Origin: Methylococcales bacterium
Lineage (GTDB): Bacteria; Pseudomonadota; Gammaproteobacteria; Methylococcales; Methylomonadaceae
Assembly: GCA_026398935.1 (NCBI GenBank)
Contig: JAPLRW010000216.1
Location: 1 to 33,376 of the forward strand
Reading direction: 5' to 3'
Length of the DNA: 33,376 nt
Below, piece by piece: positions 17,061 through 25,891 of this stretch (position 1 is its first letter; every line of letters starts with the position of its first letter). Under the pieces are notes generated by a model. It was not told where the DNA came from, searched no databases, and saw only the letters and a program-made list of their open reading frames with translations. The position numbers were made by a program, and so were the translations under genes.

Positions 17061-18533
17061 ATGAAAGCAAGAAATTCTCGTCCCTTACAGCACCGTGCAT
17101 TAGCGTTTTTGGTACTGTTGCTCTTGGCGCTAGTAACGTTGGGCGGCATGATTTGGCGAAATCTGCATCACTTCAATACCGTGTTGTCGCATGTTAATTA
17201 TTCCCACAGTGTACAAAATGTATCGGTTAAATTACAGCAATCGCTGATTGAATATTTAACGGAAGCGGTACCCGTGACCTATCCTGAAGAATTAACCAAA
17301 ACCTTTGCGGCGTTAAACCAAACCATGGTTGAAATGGATGCGGTTATCGCGGATGATGGTTTTTTATCAGCCGATACCCGCGTGAGTATGGAAACGCTTA
17401 GAAACATACTCAGTGGTGGTGGTAATCTGGATAAGGTTGAAAAGAATGTTCAATTAATTAATGCCTTAAAAGTATTGACGATGGCGTTGGATAATGAAGA
17501 GATGGTGCGTGATCATTTGTTAGAAAAAATCAGTCATGATACCGAAACGGAATTGTACATGGCATCGATTACCTTAATGGTCATTTTAATTGTGGCGGTG
17601 TTATTTTTATACCGCAGACTTTTACACCCACTCAATGATCTTAAACAGTTATTGCAACGCTTAACGGAAGAAAGTTATATCCCGTTTGCAACTGATCACC
17701 TTGATCCTTTGATTTTGCCAGTGTTTAAAAGTTATAACGAAATGGTTAAACATCTTGCGGAATTAGAAGAAGCGAATAAGTCACATGCACAATCGTTGCA
17801 AAAAGAAGTGCGTATGGCCACGCAAGCGTTACTGGAACAGCAGGTCAGTTTAGCCAGAGCTGAACGTTTAGCGGCGATAGGCGAGGTGGCGGCAGAGTTG
17901 GCGCACGAAATTCGTAATCCGTTAGCAGGCATCCAAATGGCATTCAGTAATTTACGGCGTGAAATTGATGATACGCAACAATGCGAACGTATGGAATTGA
18001 TTGGATCGGAACTGAAACGTCTAGCAAAATTATCTAATGATATGCTTGATCAAAGTCGTCATGTACCGGAATCGGTGAGCCAATTTGATGTATCGGTGTT
18101 AATCCGTGATTTAGTGACCTTAACGCGGTATCAAGTGCCGGAAGTCATTCAATTAACCGTGGATGTGCCTGGCTCTTTAATGGTCAATTTGCCCGAAAGT
18201 GGCTTACGTCAGGCGTTGCTAAATTTACTGTTGAACGCGGCGGATGCTATGGAAGGTGAGGCAGGAGCGGTATGTATTCAGGCATTCAAAGATAAACAGG
18301 GTCTATGTCTTAACGTGCGGGATAACGGCTCCGGTTTTTCGCAAGATATGCTGGACAATGGCATTCGTCCTTTCCGTACCAGTCGTCAGCGGGGCACGGG
18401 TCTGGGTTTGTCTATGGTACAGCGATTTGTAAAAGATGTCGGCGGCAGTATTAAATTATCCAATCAACAATCCCATGGGGCGTGTGTAACCCTGTTGTTA
18501 CCGACAGACTGTATTGCTGGAGCGTTATCATGA
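17061..18533 (+). CDS. Membrane sensor histidine kinase (NtrB-like family)
   Basis: A 490-residue sensor kinase. TM1 is at about residues 12-32, a periplasmic helical sensor domain of about 135 residues follows, and TM2 is at about 168-186. After a HAMP-like linker (RRLLHPLNDLKQLLQRL) comes a coiled coil leading to the HisKA box AELAHEIRNPLAG with phospho-acceptor His282. The catalytic domain has the N box (LLNLLLNAADAM), G1 (DNGSGF) and G2 (GTGLGLSMVQRF). ATG 17061 is preferred over the upstream 17013 start because it has the closer GAGG-type ribosome site and begins a basic segment before TM1. The stop overlaps the next gene by 4 bases. Its signal is unknown; position beside DIC genes suggests a carbon- or ion-related cue (inference). 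Confidence 0.92.
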   Translation: MKARNSRPLQHRALAFLVLLLLALVTLGGMIWRNLHHFNTVLSHVNYSHSVQNVSVKLQQSLIEYLTEAVPVTYPEELTKTFAALNQTMVEMDAVIADDGFLSADTRVSMETLRNILSGGGNLDKVEKNVQLINALKVLTMALDNEEMVRDHLLEKISHDTETELYMASITLMVILIVAVLFLYRRLLHPLNDLKQLLQRLTEESYIPFATDHLDPLILPVFKSYNEMVKHLAELEEANKSHAQSLQKEVRMATQALLEQQVSLARAERLAAIGEVAAELAHEIRNPLAGIQMAFSNLRREIDDTQQCERMELIGSELKRLAKLSNDMLDQSRHVPESVSQFDVSVLIRDLVTLTRYQVPEVIQLTVDVPGSLMVNLPESGLRQALLNLLLNAADAMEGEAGAVCIQAFKDKQGLCLNVRDNGSGFSQDMLDNGIRPFRTSRQRGTGLGLSMVQRFVKDVGGSIKLSNQQSHGACVTLLLPTDCIAGALS

Positions 18534-19921
18534 TTGAAACATTACTGATTATTGAAGATGAAAAATTATTAGGGACTGAACTGTCCCGTCATTATCGACA
18601 ATTGGGTTGGGAAGTGGTGCTGGCCAATACACTGGCAAAAGCAAAAGAAGTATTAATTAATCAAGGCTTGGAGCCACTGCTGATTCTGTCCGATATGAAT
18701 TTACCGGATGGGCATGCGTTGGATTTTATGGAAATCCATAAAAAAAGCGTGAGTTATGCGGAATGGGTGTTTCTAACGGGTTACGGCAGTGTGCCTGATT
18801 CCGTACGGGCGTTGCGCTTGGGCGCTTATGATTTTCTGGAAAAACCCTGTGATCTGGAGCGATTAGACTTAATTGTTACCAGCGCTGCGCGCAGTGCGGC
18901 TATTCAACGACGGGTTATTGATCAAACCAAACAACGGCATCGCCGTTATATGCCTGATGCGTATGTGGGTAAAAGTGAACAGGCACAGCAGGTGAGAGAG
19001 ATATTAACCCGTCTCACGCAAGTGCCTTTTTCAGCATTGATTATCGGCGGGGAAACCGGTACGGGCAAGGGCTTGGCTGCACGAATATTGCATTATGGCG
19101 GATCGCGTGCGCAACAACCCATGATCGAAGTCAATTGTGCCGCGCTGCCCAGAGAATTACTGGAATCAGAGTTATTTGGACATGAACCGGGGGCGTTTAC
19201 CGGCGCCGCAGGTCGACATCGGGGCTTATTGGAACAAGCCGATGGGGGAACGTTATTTATGGATGAAATCGGGGAAATGCCGCTGGATTTGCAGGCCAAA
19301 TTACTCAAAGCCATTGAAGACCATAAAGTGCGACGCTTAGGCGGCGAAAAAGAAATCAACGTTGATGTGCAAATCGTTACGGCCAGTAACCGTGATTTAG
19401 AAAAAATGGCTACGGAGGGCAGTTTTCGTGCGGACTTGTACCATCGCCTGAGTGTGTTTCGGGTGATATTACCGCCGTTGCGTATGGCAACCGAAGATTT
19501 AGATGAGCTGGTGCCGATATTTGTGGCGGAATACAATGCGAAAGCCGGGCGGCATGTAAAAGATATTCCGGCGGCGGTATGGAATAAACTAAAAGCGCAT
19601 CATTGGCCTGGAAATGTTCGGGAGTTACGCAATGTGATTGAACGCTGTGTGTTATTTTCAGAAGGAGTCACCTTTCCAATCATGTGGTTACAATTGCCCG
19701 GTCAAGAACAGACGCCAGTGGCAGATAATCGCGTCATGGACAACAGTATTATTTTGCCTTTAGATGGCAGTATGGCGCTGGATGATATGGATCGCTTTAT
19801 CATTAAAACCGCTTTAGAGCGCGCTGACAATAACCTCACGGCTGCCGCGAGAGCGCTAGGCGCAACCCGCGAAACATTGCGCTATCGAGTACGAAAATAC
19901 AATTTACAAAGTGTTGATTAA
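18530..19921 (+). CDS. NtrC-type sigma-54-dependent response regulator
   Basis: A 463-residue activator of sigma-54 RNA polymerase. Receiver domain residues 1-120 have acidic pocket E9/D10/E11, phospho-acceptor Asp55 in LSDMNLPDG, Thr83 and Lys105. The AAA+ domain has Walker A GETGTGKG at about 174-181, the sigma-54-contacting GAFTGA at 221-226, GTLFMDEIGEMPLD and arginine-finger region. A C-terminal Fis-type helix-turn-helix follows (NNLTAAARALGATRETLRYR). The start at 18530 overlaps the kinase stop (ATGA). A longer frame from 18482 is an artefact inside the kinase gene. The perfect-spacing sigma-54 promoter before sulP, in the same neighbourhood, is its most likely target (inference). No other sigma-54 promoter was found in intergenic DNA here. 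Confidence 0.94.
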   Translation: MIETLLIIEDEKLLGTELSRHYRQLGWEVVLANTLAKAKEVLINQGLEPLLILSDMNLPDGHALDFMEIHKKSVSYAEWVFLTGYGSVPDSVRALRLGAYDFLEKPCDLERLDLIVTSAARSAAIQRRVIDQTKQRHRRYMPDAYVGKSEQAQQVREILTRLTQVPFSALIIGGETGTGKGLAARILHYGGSRAQQPMIEVNCAALPRELLESELFGHEPGAFTGAAGRHRGLLEQADGGTLFMDEIGEMPLDLQAKLLKAIEDHKVRRLGGEKEINVDVQIVTASNRDLEKMATEGSFRADLYHRLSVFRVILPPLRMATEDLDELVPIFVAEYNAKAGRHVKDIPAAVWNKLKAHHWPGNVRELRNVIERCVLFSEGVTFPIMWLQLPGQEQTPVADNRVMDNSIILPLDGSMALDDMDRFIIKTALERADNNLTAAARALGATRETLRYRVRKYNLQSVD

Positions 19922-20038
19922 AGCACCAATAGACAATAGGGCGCACATTGCGTACCATTTTCATGGCGGGATTATCCGGTGGGTTCAGATAAGGGGACGT
20001 GATGCTTACTGATGATGCGCGTCGATTGACTTTACTAA

Positions 20039-21852
<1,814 letters not shown>

Positions 21853-21854
21853 TC

Positions 21855-22127
21855 ATGAACCCGCAACAACTGCTAAAAAAACAAATTGAAAGCCAGATTA
21901 AACGCATCAAAAAAGCCGAACGTGAACGCCCGACCTTACTCTCACAAACCATCTATATCGGCACTTTAGGTTTAGTGATGGTCTTGCCGATTGTCGGTGG
22001 TGCGTATTTAGGGCATTGGCTGGACAGTTTAGTGACCGGCTATTCAACACGCTGGACGCTGAGCTTATTGTTTGGTGGCGTGGTGCTGGGCGTGTTTAAT
22101 GTGTATTTCTTGATTAAGGATGGATGA
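21855..22127 (+). CDS. atpQ: N-ATPase accessory membrane protein AtpQ (AtpI-like)
   Basis: A 90-residue protein with a basic, helical N-terminus (KKQIESQIKRIKKAERER) and two membrane helices (about 31-51 and 63-85). The second is preceded by the GHWLDSL motif typical of AtpI/AtpQ proteins. In N-ATPase operons AtpQ and AtpR are small membrane proteins encoded between atpC and atpB and probably help c-ring assembly or cation handling. A strong AGGAGG site lies just upstream. AtpQ normally leads straight into atpR. Here only a 24-codon frame starting ATGA on the atpQ stop (22124-22198) remains before the island begins. Confidence 0.85.
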   Translation: MNPQQLLKKQIESQIKRIKKAERERPTLLSQTIYIGTLGLVMVLPIVGGAYLGHWLDSLVTGYSTRWTLSLLFGGVVLGVFNVYFLIKDG

Positions 22128-22244
22128 AGGCTGCAACACAGCGTAATATTTGCGCCTTATTCATAATTTTTATATGCAATAGTAAAGATGACGACTAACG
22201 CATTTGGAATTATCAGTCATTAGAAATTAGGTGGAAAAACTTGT

Positions 22245-22469
22245 ATGAACATTGAAACTATCCGTCACGAAGCATTGTTGCTGCCCCCACAAGAGCGGGC
22301 ACAATTGGCAGAGCAATTATTGTCTAGTCTTGATACTTTAATGGAAACAGAGGATGAACAGCTTTGGTTTCAAGAAGCCGCGCGTCGTGCAGAAGAAATG
22401 GACAGCGGATTGGTGCAGCGTATCCCCGCCGATGTGGTTTATCAGGAAGCCTTGGCACTCTTAAGATGA
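22245..22469 (+). CDS. TIGR02574-type addiction-module antitoxin
   Basis: A 74-residue antitoxin-like protein. The start MNIETIRHEALLLPPQERAQLAEQLLSSL is the hallmark of the addiction-module component family TIGR02574 (stability determinant), whose partners are ParE/RelE toxins. The rest is acidic and flexible (ETEDEQLWFQEAARRAEEMDSG), ending IPADVVYQEALALLR. A GGTGG-type ribosome site precedes ATG 22245. Its stop overlaps an ATG by one ATGA unit, the usual coupling to a toxin gene, but that toxin is destroyed (see next entry). It is now an orphan antitoxin. Confidence 0.85.
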   Translation: MNIETIRHEALLLPPQERAQLAEQLLSSLDTLMETEDEQLWFQEAARRAEEMDSGLVQRIPADVVYQEALALLR

Positions 22470-22587
22470 AGTGGGTAGTCAATATACGCTGAGTGATCAA
22501 TTTATGTAGCGCATACACCGCGTGGCTTATTTTTGCTCGCGACCATCTGCCGCTTATTGGCAAAAAACGGATACAAGAATAGCTATC
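22466..22587 (+). pseudogene. Remnant of a ParE/RelE-type toxin gene
   Basis: The frame that starts on the antitoxin stop codon reads MKWVVNIR and then a stop. About 25 bases further, another frame reads RIHRVAYFCSRPSAAYWQK, which resembles the usual C-terminus of ParE/RelE toxins (V-x-A-x-x-x-R-R-x-P-x-Y-W-x-x-R). Only about 120 bases remain where roughly 290 are expected, so the middle of the toxin has been deleted. Recognition rests on pattern matching of short segments. Confidence 0.55.
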
Positions 22588-22809
22588 ATGAATCAAATAA
22601 ACCCTAATAAACTGTTGCTATCAAAATGGATCGCCGTTCATCCAAAGCAAAAAGAACGCCACTTTATCGTCACCAAACTGATTCGGGCAGAAACCCCGGC
22701 CGCAGAGATTATTGCTTGCGAATTAGAAGCCGTGATCAATAACAAGGTCTACGAAATAGACTGGCAAACGCTGAAAGATAAAACGTCTTGGCAGATGGGT
22801 TGGCTTTAA
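22588..22809 (+). CDS. TIGR02450 family Trp-rich small protein
   Basis: A 73-residue cytoplasmic protein matching the TIGR02450 family in overall pattern: INPNKLLLSKW at the start, KERHFIVTKLI, ECELEAVINNKVYEIDW-type middle and WQMGWL at the end. These proteins are widespread in marine and aquatic Proteobacteria and cyanobacteria, and their function is unknown. The upstream frame from 22522 belongs to the toxin remnant, so ATG 22588 is the start. It is the only gene of the island that is not obviously related to toxin or nuclease functions. Confidence 0.85.
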   Translation: MNQINPNKLLLSKWIAVHPKQKERHFIVTKLIRAETPAAEIIACELEAVINNKVYEIDWQTLKDKTSWQMGWL

Positions 22810-22830
22810 GAGGGTTTTTTAAATATATGT

Positions 22831-23013
22831 TAACCCGTAAGGCGGAACGCGATAGCGGTTCCGCCGAATGGCACGGAGCGGTAAACACAAACAGAGGCTA
22901 CATTGATGAACATTGCAGAAAGAATTTATGAAACCGTCAAAACGCTGCCAGAACAAATGGCCTGCGAAGTGTTGCATTTTGCTGAAAGTTTAAAAGCTAA
23001 ACAAGCGGAGGAA
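22831..23013 (+). repeat. 183-bp direct repeat, left copy
   Basis: Matches 24474-24656 at 177 of 183 positions with no gaps. It contains a hairpin (GGCGGAAC / GTTCCGCC, 22841-22865), the ribosome-binding region and the first 36 codons of a DUF2281 antitoxin. The hairpin portion looks like a dispersed intergenic repeat. Confidence 0.95.
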
Positions 23014-23205
23014 AGTGCTATTGCGGTGATTGAATGCAAATTTGACATTAATACAAAAAAAAATTTAAAGGAAACATTTGTTCAAGCGAAGTCCTATGCG
23101 TTAAGGTTACAAGCTTCAATATTAGCTTTAGCAGCAAGACGAGGATTATGGATATTCCGTCAAAATAACGATGGATTTTCCATAGACTATACGAGGTTTC
23201 GCTAG
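22906..23205 (+). pseudogene. Chimeric ORF: DUF2281 antitoxin start joined to a nuclease-like fragment
   Basis: A 99-residue frame. Residues 1-36 (MNIAERIYETVKTLPEQMAC...) are nearly identical to the antitoxin at 24549-24755. At base 23014 the similarity ends and the frame continues in unrelated sequence: VIECKFDINTKKNL, then QAKSYALRLQASILALAARRGLWIF. This resembles part of an HsdR N-terminal or similar PD-(D/E)xK nuclease domain, in which E-x-K is a core motif and Q-A-x-x-Y-A is common. After the stop at 23203-23205 a shifted frame to 23294 gives IGKRAIDALIAQRNRIRKR, possibly the continuation after a frameshift. Probably a recombination scar and not a working gene. Confidence 0.6.
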
Positions 23206-23370
23206 TGATTGGCAAACGCGCTATTGATGCATTGATTGCACAGCGAAATCGTATTCGGAAAAGAACTGGGGGCATAGTCGAATTAAAAGCCTAGCTTCAA
23301 TGCTTCAGCGAAGCTTCGCTATCGCTAAGGCCGCCGATATTTGCGTTAGACTGTAGTGTGATTATAAAAA

Positions 23371-24483
23371 ATGATAAATCAATTAACAGATATTAGTGAA
23401 ATTAGTTTTGATGATAGCTATAAAAATCTATTTCAAGTCGATGATGCACGTCTTAGGGCAGATGCACTTAAACACTCAGTTGTTCCAAGGCTTCGCGTGG
23501 TTTTGAATGGCAGCATTGCTTTTATAAAAAATATCTACAACCTGGATGCTTTAGAAGATTCTCGTGTCTCATGCTATCCAAACTTTAGACCCAAGCGAGA
23601 AAATGAGCTTACACTCCTTTATCAATCTGCATACGCAAGTTTAGGTGGGAAACGGGATAAAGAGAAGTGGCGAGGCTTTAATCGTAAAGGCGGAAAAGTC
23701 GTTCAGCTTCTGCCATTTCGTTATGGCTACATTCTGGAGGAAGAAGGCCTGTATTTTCAATTGGAAAATTACTGGCTAAAAGGTTTGACGGACGAATCAC
23801 ACAAAAAATTATTCGATTTTCACTTGCAGTATGAATCATTGATTCATAGCTTATGTTATAGAGCAACTATTAAGCCTTTGTTTTATCATGGTAATGACTG
23901 TGAACCTATCTCGACTCTGAGAGAGCATTATGATTGGATGACAGAAAGAGGTTTGTTTGATAACTTTTTTGTTTCTGAACACCTTAAATATCCTATTGCA
24001 CCTGATGACCTTAATAGGGCTATAGAAGGTTACGTTATTTTTTATCCCATCTATGATTCTTACATTCAAATTGCAATGGGTAAACCTGTTCGCTTTCTTG
24101 AGCTTGTAGGCAAGCTGAATAAATGGTTAAAGGAAATTGAGGAATTTGACGAAGAGCAGACAGAAGATACTGAAGAATTTACAAATAATCTTTCTGAAGA
24201 TGAACTTTCAAAGGCAAGGATAGCTGCCGAACAACAAATAAAGGTTATGCCCTCAATCCGTTGGCAAGTTTTTCAGAGAGATAATTGGAAATGCGTTGCT
24301 TGTGGTCGGGATTCACACGATGACATAATCCTTCATGTTGACCATATTATCCCACGCTCGAAAGGAGGACAGGACACGCTTGAGAATTTTCAAACGTTAT
24401 GTCATGTTTGTAATATTGGGAAAAGTAATAAAGATACGACTGACCTTAGACGTGTTAACGCCTGTACGGCCGATAACCCGTAA
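23371..24483 (+). CDS. HNH endonuclease with uncharacterised N-terminal domain
   Basis: A 370-residue protein. The C-terminal 85 residues form a clear HNH nuclease: RWQVFQRDNWKCVACGR, HVDHIIPRSKGG, LENFQTLCHVCNIGKSNKD. The two CxxC pairs would hold zinc, and the His/Asn residues are catalytic. The first 270 residues (for example FDDSYKNLFQVDDARLRADALKHSVVPRL) I do not recognise. They may be a recognition or effector-sensing domain. An acidic linker (EEFDEEQTEDTEEF) separates the two. Such nucleases often act in restriction or phage defence, but this is not shown here. No methyltransferase is adjacent. The last three codons lie in the right copy of the 183-bp repeat. A/T-rich composition suggests foreign origin. 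Confidence 0.8.
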   Translation: MINQLTDISEISFDDSYKNLFQVDDARLRADALKHSVVPRLRVVLNGSIAFIKNIYNLDALEDSRVSCYPNFRPKRENELTLLYQSAYASLGGKRDKEKWRGFNRKGGKVVQLLPFRYGYILEEEGLYFQLENYWLKGLTDESHKKLFDFHLQYESLIHSLCYRATIKPLFYHGNDCEPISTLREHYDWMTERGLFDNFFVSEHLKYPIAPDDLNRAIEGYVIFYPIYDSYIQIAMGKPVRFLELVGKLNKWLKEIEEFDEEQTEDTEEFTNNLSEDELSKARIAAEQQIKVMPSIRWQVFQRDNWKCVACGRDSHDDIILHVDHIIPRSKGGQDTLENFQTLCHVCNIGKSNKDTTDLRRVNACTADNP

Positions 24484-24656
24484 GGCGGAACGCGATAGCG
24501 GTTCCGCCGAATGGCACGGAGCAGCAAACACAAACAGAGGCTACATTGATGAATATTGCAGAAAAAATTTATGAAACCGTCAAAACGCTGCCAGAACAAA
24601 CGGCCTGCGAAGTGTTGCATTTTGCTGAAAGTTTAAAAGCTAAACAAGCGGAAGAA
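24474..24656 (+). repeat. 183-bp direct repeat, right copy
   Basis: Second copy of 22831-23013, offset by 1643 bases, with 6 mismatches. It contains the same hairpin (24484-24508) and the start of the intact DUF2281 antitoxin. The two copies bracket the nuclease-like fragment and the HNH gene, and could recombine to delete or amplify that segment. Confidence 0.95.
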
Positions 24657-24755
24657 GAGGCTGGCCGCCGAAAAAAAGCCTTAGCCACCTTGGCAAAATT
24701 TCGAGGTCGCTTCAACGCTGAAAAATTTAACCGCGAAGACTGTTATGACCGCTAG
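24549..24755 (+). CDS. DUF2281 / VapB-like antitoxin
   Basis: A 68-residue antitoxin-like protein: MNIAEKIYETVKTLPEQTACEVLHFAESLKAK is the DUF2281 signature, in which a short helical domain starts with 'Y..v..LP...~..vl.F...L'. A basic tail follows (RRKKALATLAKFRGRFNAEKFNRED) that would wrap the toxin. It overlaps the PIN toxin gene by 11 bases, the standard arrangement of a type II module. ATG 24549 is preferred over TTG 24546. The start sits inside the 183-bp repeat, so this protein shares its first 36 residues with the chimeric frame at 22906. Confidence 0.88.
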   Translation: MNIAEKIYETVKTLPEQTACEVLHFAESLKAKQAEEEAGRRKKALATLAKFRGRFNAEKFNREDCYDR

Positions 24756-25143
24756 AATTTTTGCCGATACCAATCTGTTTATCTACGCGGAATCAAAAGA
24801 ACAGGCAAAGTCTGCTCGCGCTATCGAGATTATTCAGGACTCCCCAGTGATCAGCACCCAAGTTATCAATGAAACCGTTAGCGTTTTGATCAAAAAACAT
24901 CATTTTTTGTTATCAGAAGCCCATGAAATTGCCGAAAGTTTATTGGATTTGTGTGAGGTCGTGCCTGTCGATAGCCTTACCATTCGCAAGGCGATAAATT
25001 TGGCAAAGCGTTATTCGTTATCGCATTGGGACAGTCTGATTGTTGCCGCTGCATTACTTGCTGGTTGTGAAAAACTGTATTCGGAAGATATGCAGCATGG
25101 TCAAATTTTTGATAACCAATTGACAGTGGTTAATCCCTTTTAA
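24745..25143 (+). CDS. PIN-domain ribonuclease toxin (VapC-like)
   Basis: A 132-residue PIN domain. Toxins of this family cleave tRNA or rRNA with Mg2+ held by acidic residues. Visible are Asp8 in IFADTNLFIYA, Glu43 in VINETVSVL, Asp96 in SHWDSLIVAAA and the Glu114/Asp115 pair in LYSEDMQHGQ, so the active site appears complete. It overlaps the DUF2281 antitoxin by 11 bases. It is the last gene of the island; atpB follows after 79 bases. This module is the only one in the island that looks intact, and could keep the island in place by addiction (inference). Confidence 0.92.
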   Translation: MTARIFADTNLFIYAESKEQAKSARAIEIIQDSPVISTQVINETVSVLIKKHHFLLSEAHEIAESLLDLCEVVPVDSLTIRKAINLAKRYSLSHWDSLIVAAALLAGCEKLYSEDMQHGQIFDNQLTVVNPF

Positions 25144-25222
25144 GGCGATTCTGTTTCAATAAACTACAAAATAAATGCTGGATTATTTTAATCAAACGCC
25201 AATTCAACGCTGAGATGCATGT

Positions 25223-25888
25223 ATGGAAAATGATTTTACGTTTACGCTAGGCTTCGTGCAGATTGGTTTATCTGTCATCACTACGTGGGGCATCATGCTG
25301 GTGATTACCTTGCTTGCTTGGCTGTCAACGCGGCATTTGCAACTTTTACCCGGTGCTATTCAAACCGGCGTTGAAGGGATTGTGGCGACCATTGATGAAG
25401 CTATCATGGAAGTAGCGCCAGAACATGGGCGGCAGATTTTGCCGTTTATTGCGTCTTTGTGGTTATTTTTGATTATTGCCAATCTGGTCGGCTTAATTCC
25501 CGGTTTACATTCCCCTACGCGGGATCTTTCTGTTACGTCGGCGTTAGCGGTATTGGTGTTTTTTTCGGTGCATTGGTTTGGTATCCGAACCCACGGGATT
25601 AAACAGTATTTACAGCATTATCTAACCCCCAGCCCAATTTTATTGCCGTTTCATATTATCAGTGAATTTACCCGTACGTTGGCGCTGGCGATTCGGTTAT
25701 TCGGTAATATGATGAGTCTGGAAATGGCGGCGATGCTGATTTTACTGGTGGCGGGTTTTCTGGCACCGATCCCGATTTTGATGTTACACATTATTGAAGC
25801 CTTGGTGCAGGCGTATATTTTCGGTATGCTCGCTTTAATTTATTTGGCGGGCGCTATGCAATCACAACAACTTAACGCACAGGAATAA
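25223..25888 (+). CDS. atpB: N-ATPase subunit a
   Basis: A 221-residue membrane stator subunit that forms the ion half-channels against the c ring. The essential Arg is Arg158 in LAIRLFGNMMS. Other family features are FIASLWLFLIIANLVGLIPG near the middle and LIYLAGAM at the C-terminus. Five to six membrane helices are expected. It resumes the ATPase operon after the island, 3 bases before atpE. A weak ribosome site (GAGATGCATGT) precedes ATG 25223. Since it lies more than 3 kb from atpQ, its expression relies on read-through of the island or on a promoter within it. None was recognised. Confidence 0.93.
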   Translation: MENDFTFTLGFVQIGLSVITTWGIMLVITLLAWLSTRHLQLLPGAIQTGVEGIVATIDEAIMEVAPEHGRQILPFIASLWLFLIIANLVGLIPGLHSPTRDLSVTSALAVLVFFSVHWFGIRTHGIKQYLQHYLTPSPILLPFHIISEFTRTLALAIRLFGNMMSLEMAAMLILLVAGFLAPIPILMLHIIEALVQAYIFGMLALIYLAGAMQSQQLNAQE

Positions 25889-25891
25889 GCT

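Larger units (their letters stand above)
22128..25222. other. 3.1-kb accessory island interrupting the N-ATPase operon
   Basis: A block of toxin-antitoxin, nuclease and small hypothetical genes between atpQ and atpB, where atpR is expected. It contains one decayed antitoxin/toxin pair, a TIGR02450 protein, a chimeric DUF2281 fragment, an HNH nuclease, an intact vapBC-like pair and a 183-bp direct repeat. It carries no transposase, integrase or terminal inverted repeats that I can see. All its genes point along the ATPase operon. Composition in the HNH part is more A/T rich than the flanks. Confidence 0.8.

Noticed and set aside
19093-19536. 147-codon antisense frame inside the response-regulator gene
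   Set aside because: It lies opposite the AAA+ domain, whose motifs are intact; the antisense product is Ser/Asn-rich and matches nothing known to me.
23307-23320. 14-bp perfect palindrome AGCGAAGCTTCGCT as an attachment or resolution site
   Set aside because: Single copy with no recombinase nearby; may simply be part of decayed sequence.
23345-23351. GTTAGAC upstream of the HNH gene resembles the GTTRRRY core site of an integron attC
   Set aside because: No matching RYYYAAC partner or attC-like hairpin was found upstream, and the surrounding genes do not have the cassette layout.
24512-24526. TGGCACG in the 183-bp repeats (also at 22869) as sigma-54 promoters for the antitoxin genes
   Set aside because: The -12 element reads AGCA or GGTA rather than TTGC, with no GC at the right spacing.
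22128-25222. Island as a transposon or integrative element
   Set aside because: No transposase, integrase, terminal inverted repeats or target-site duplication was seen; only the 183-bp direct repeats, which are internal to the island.
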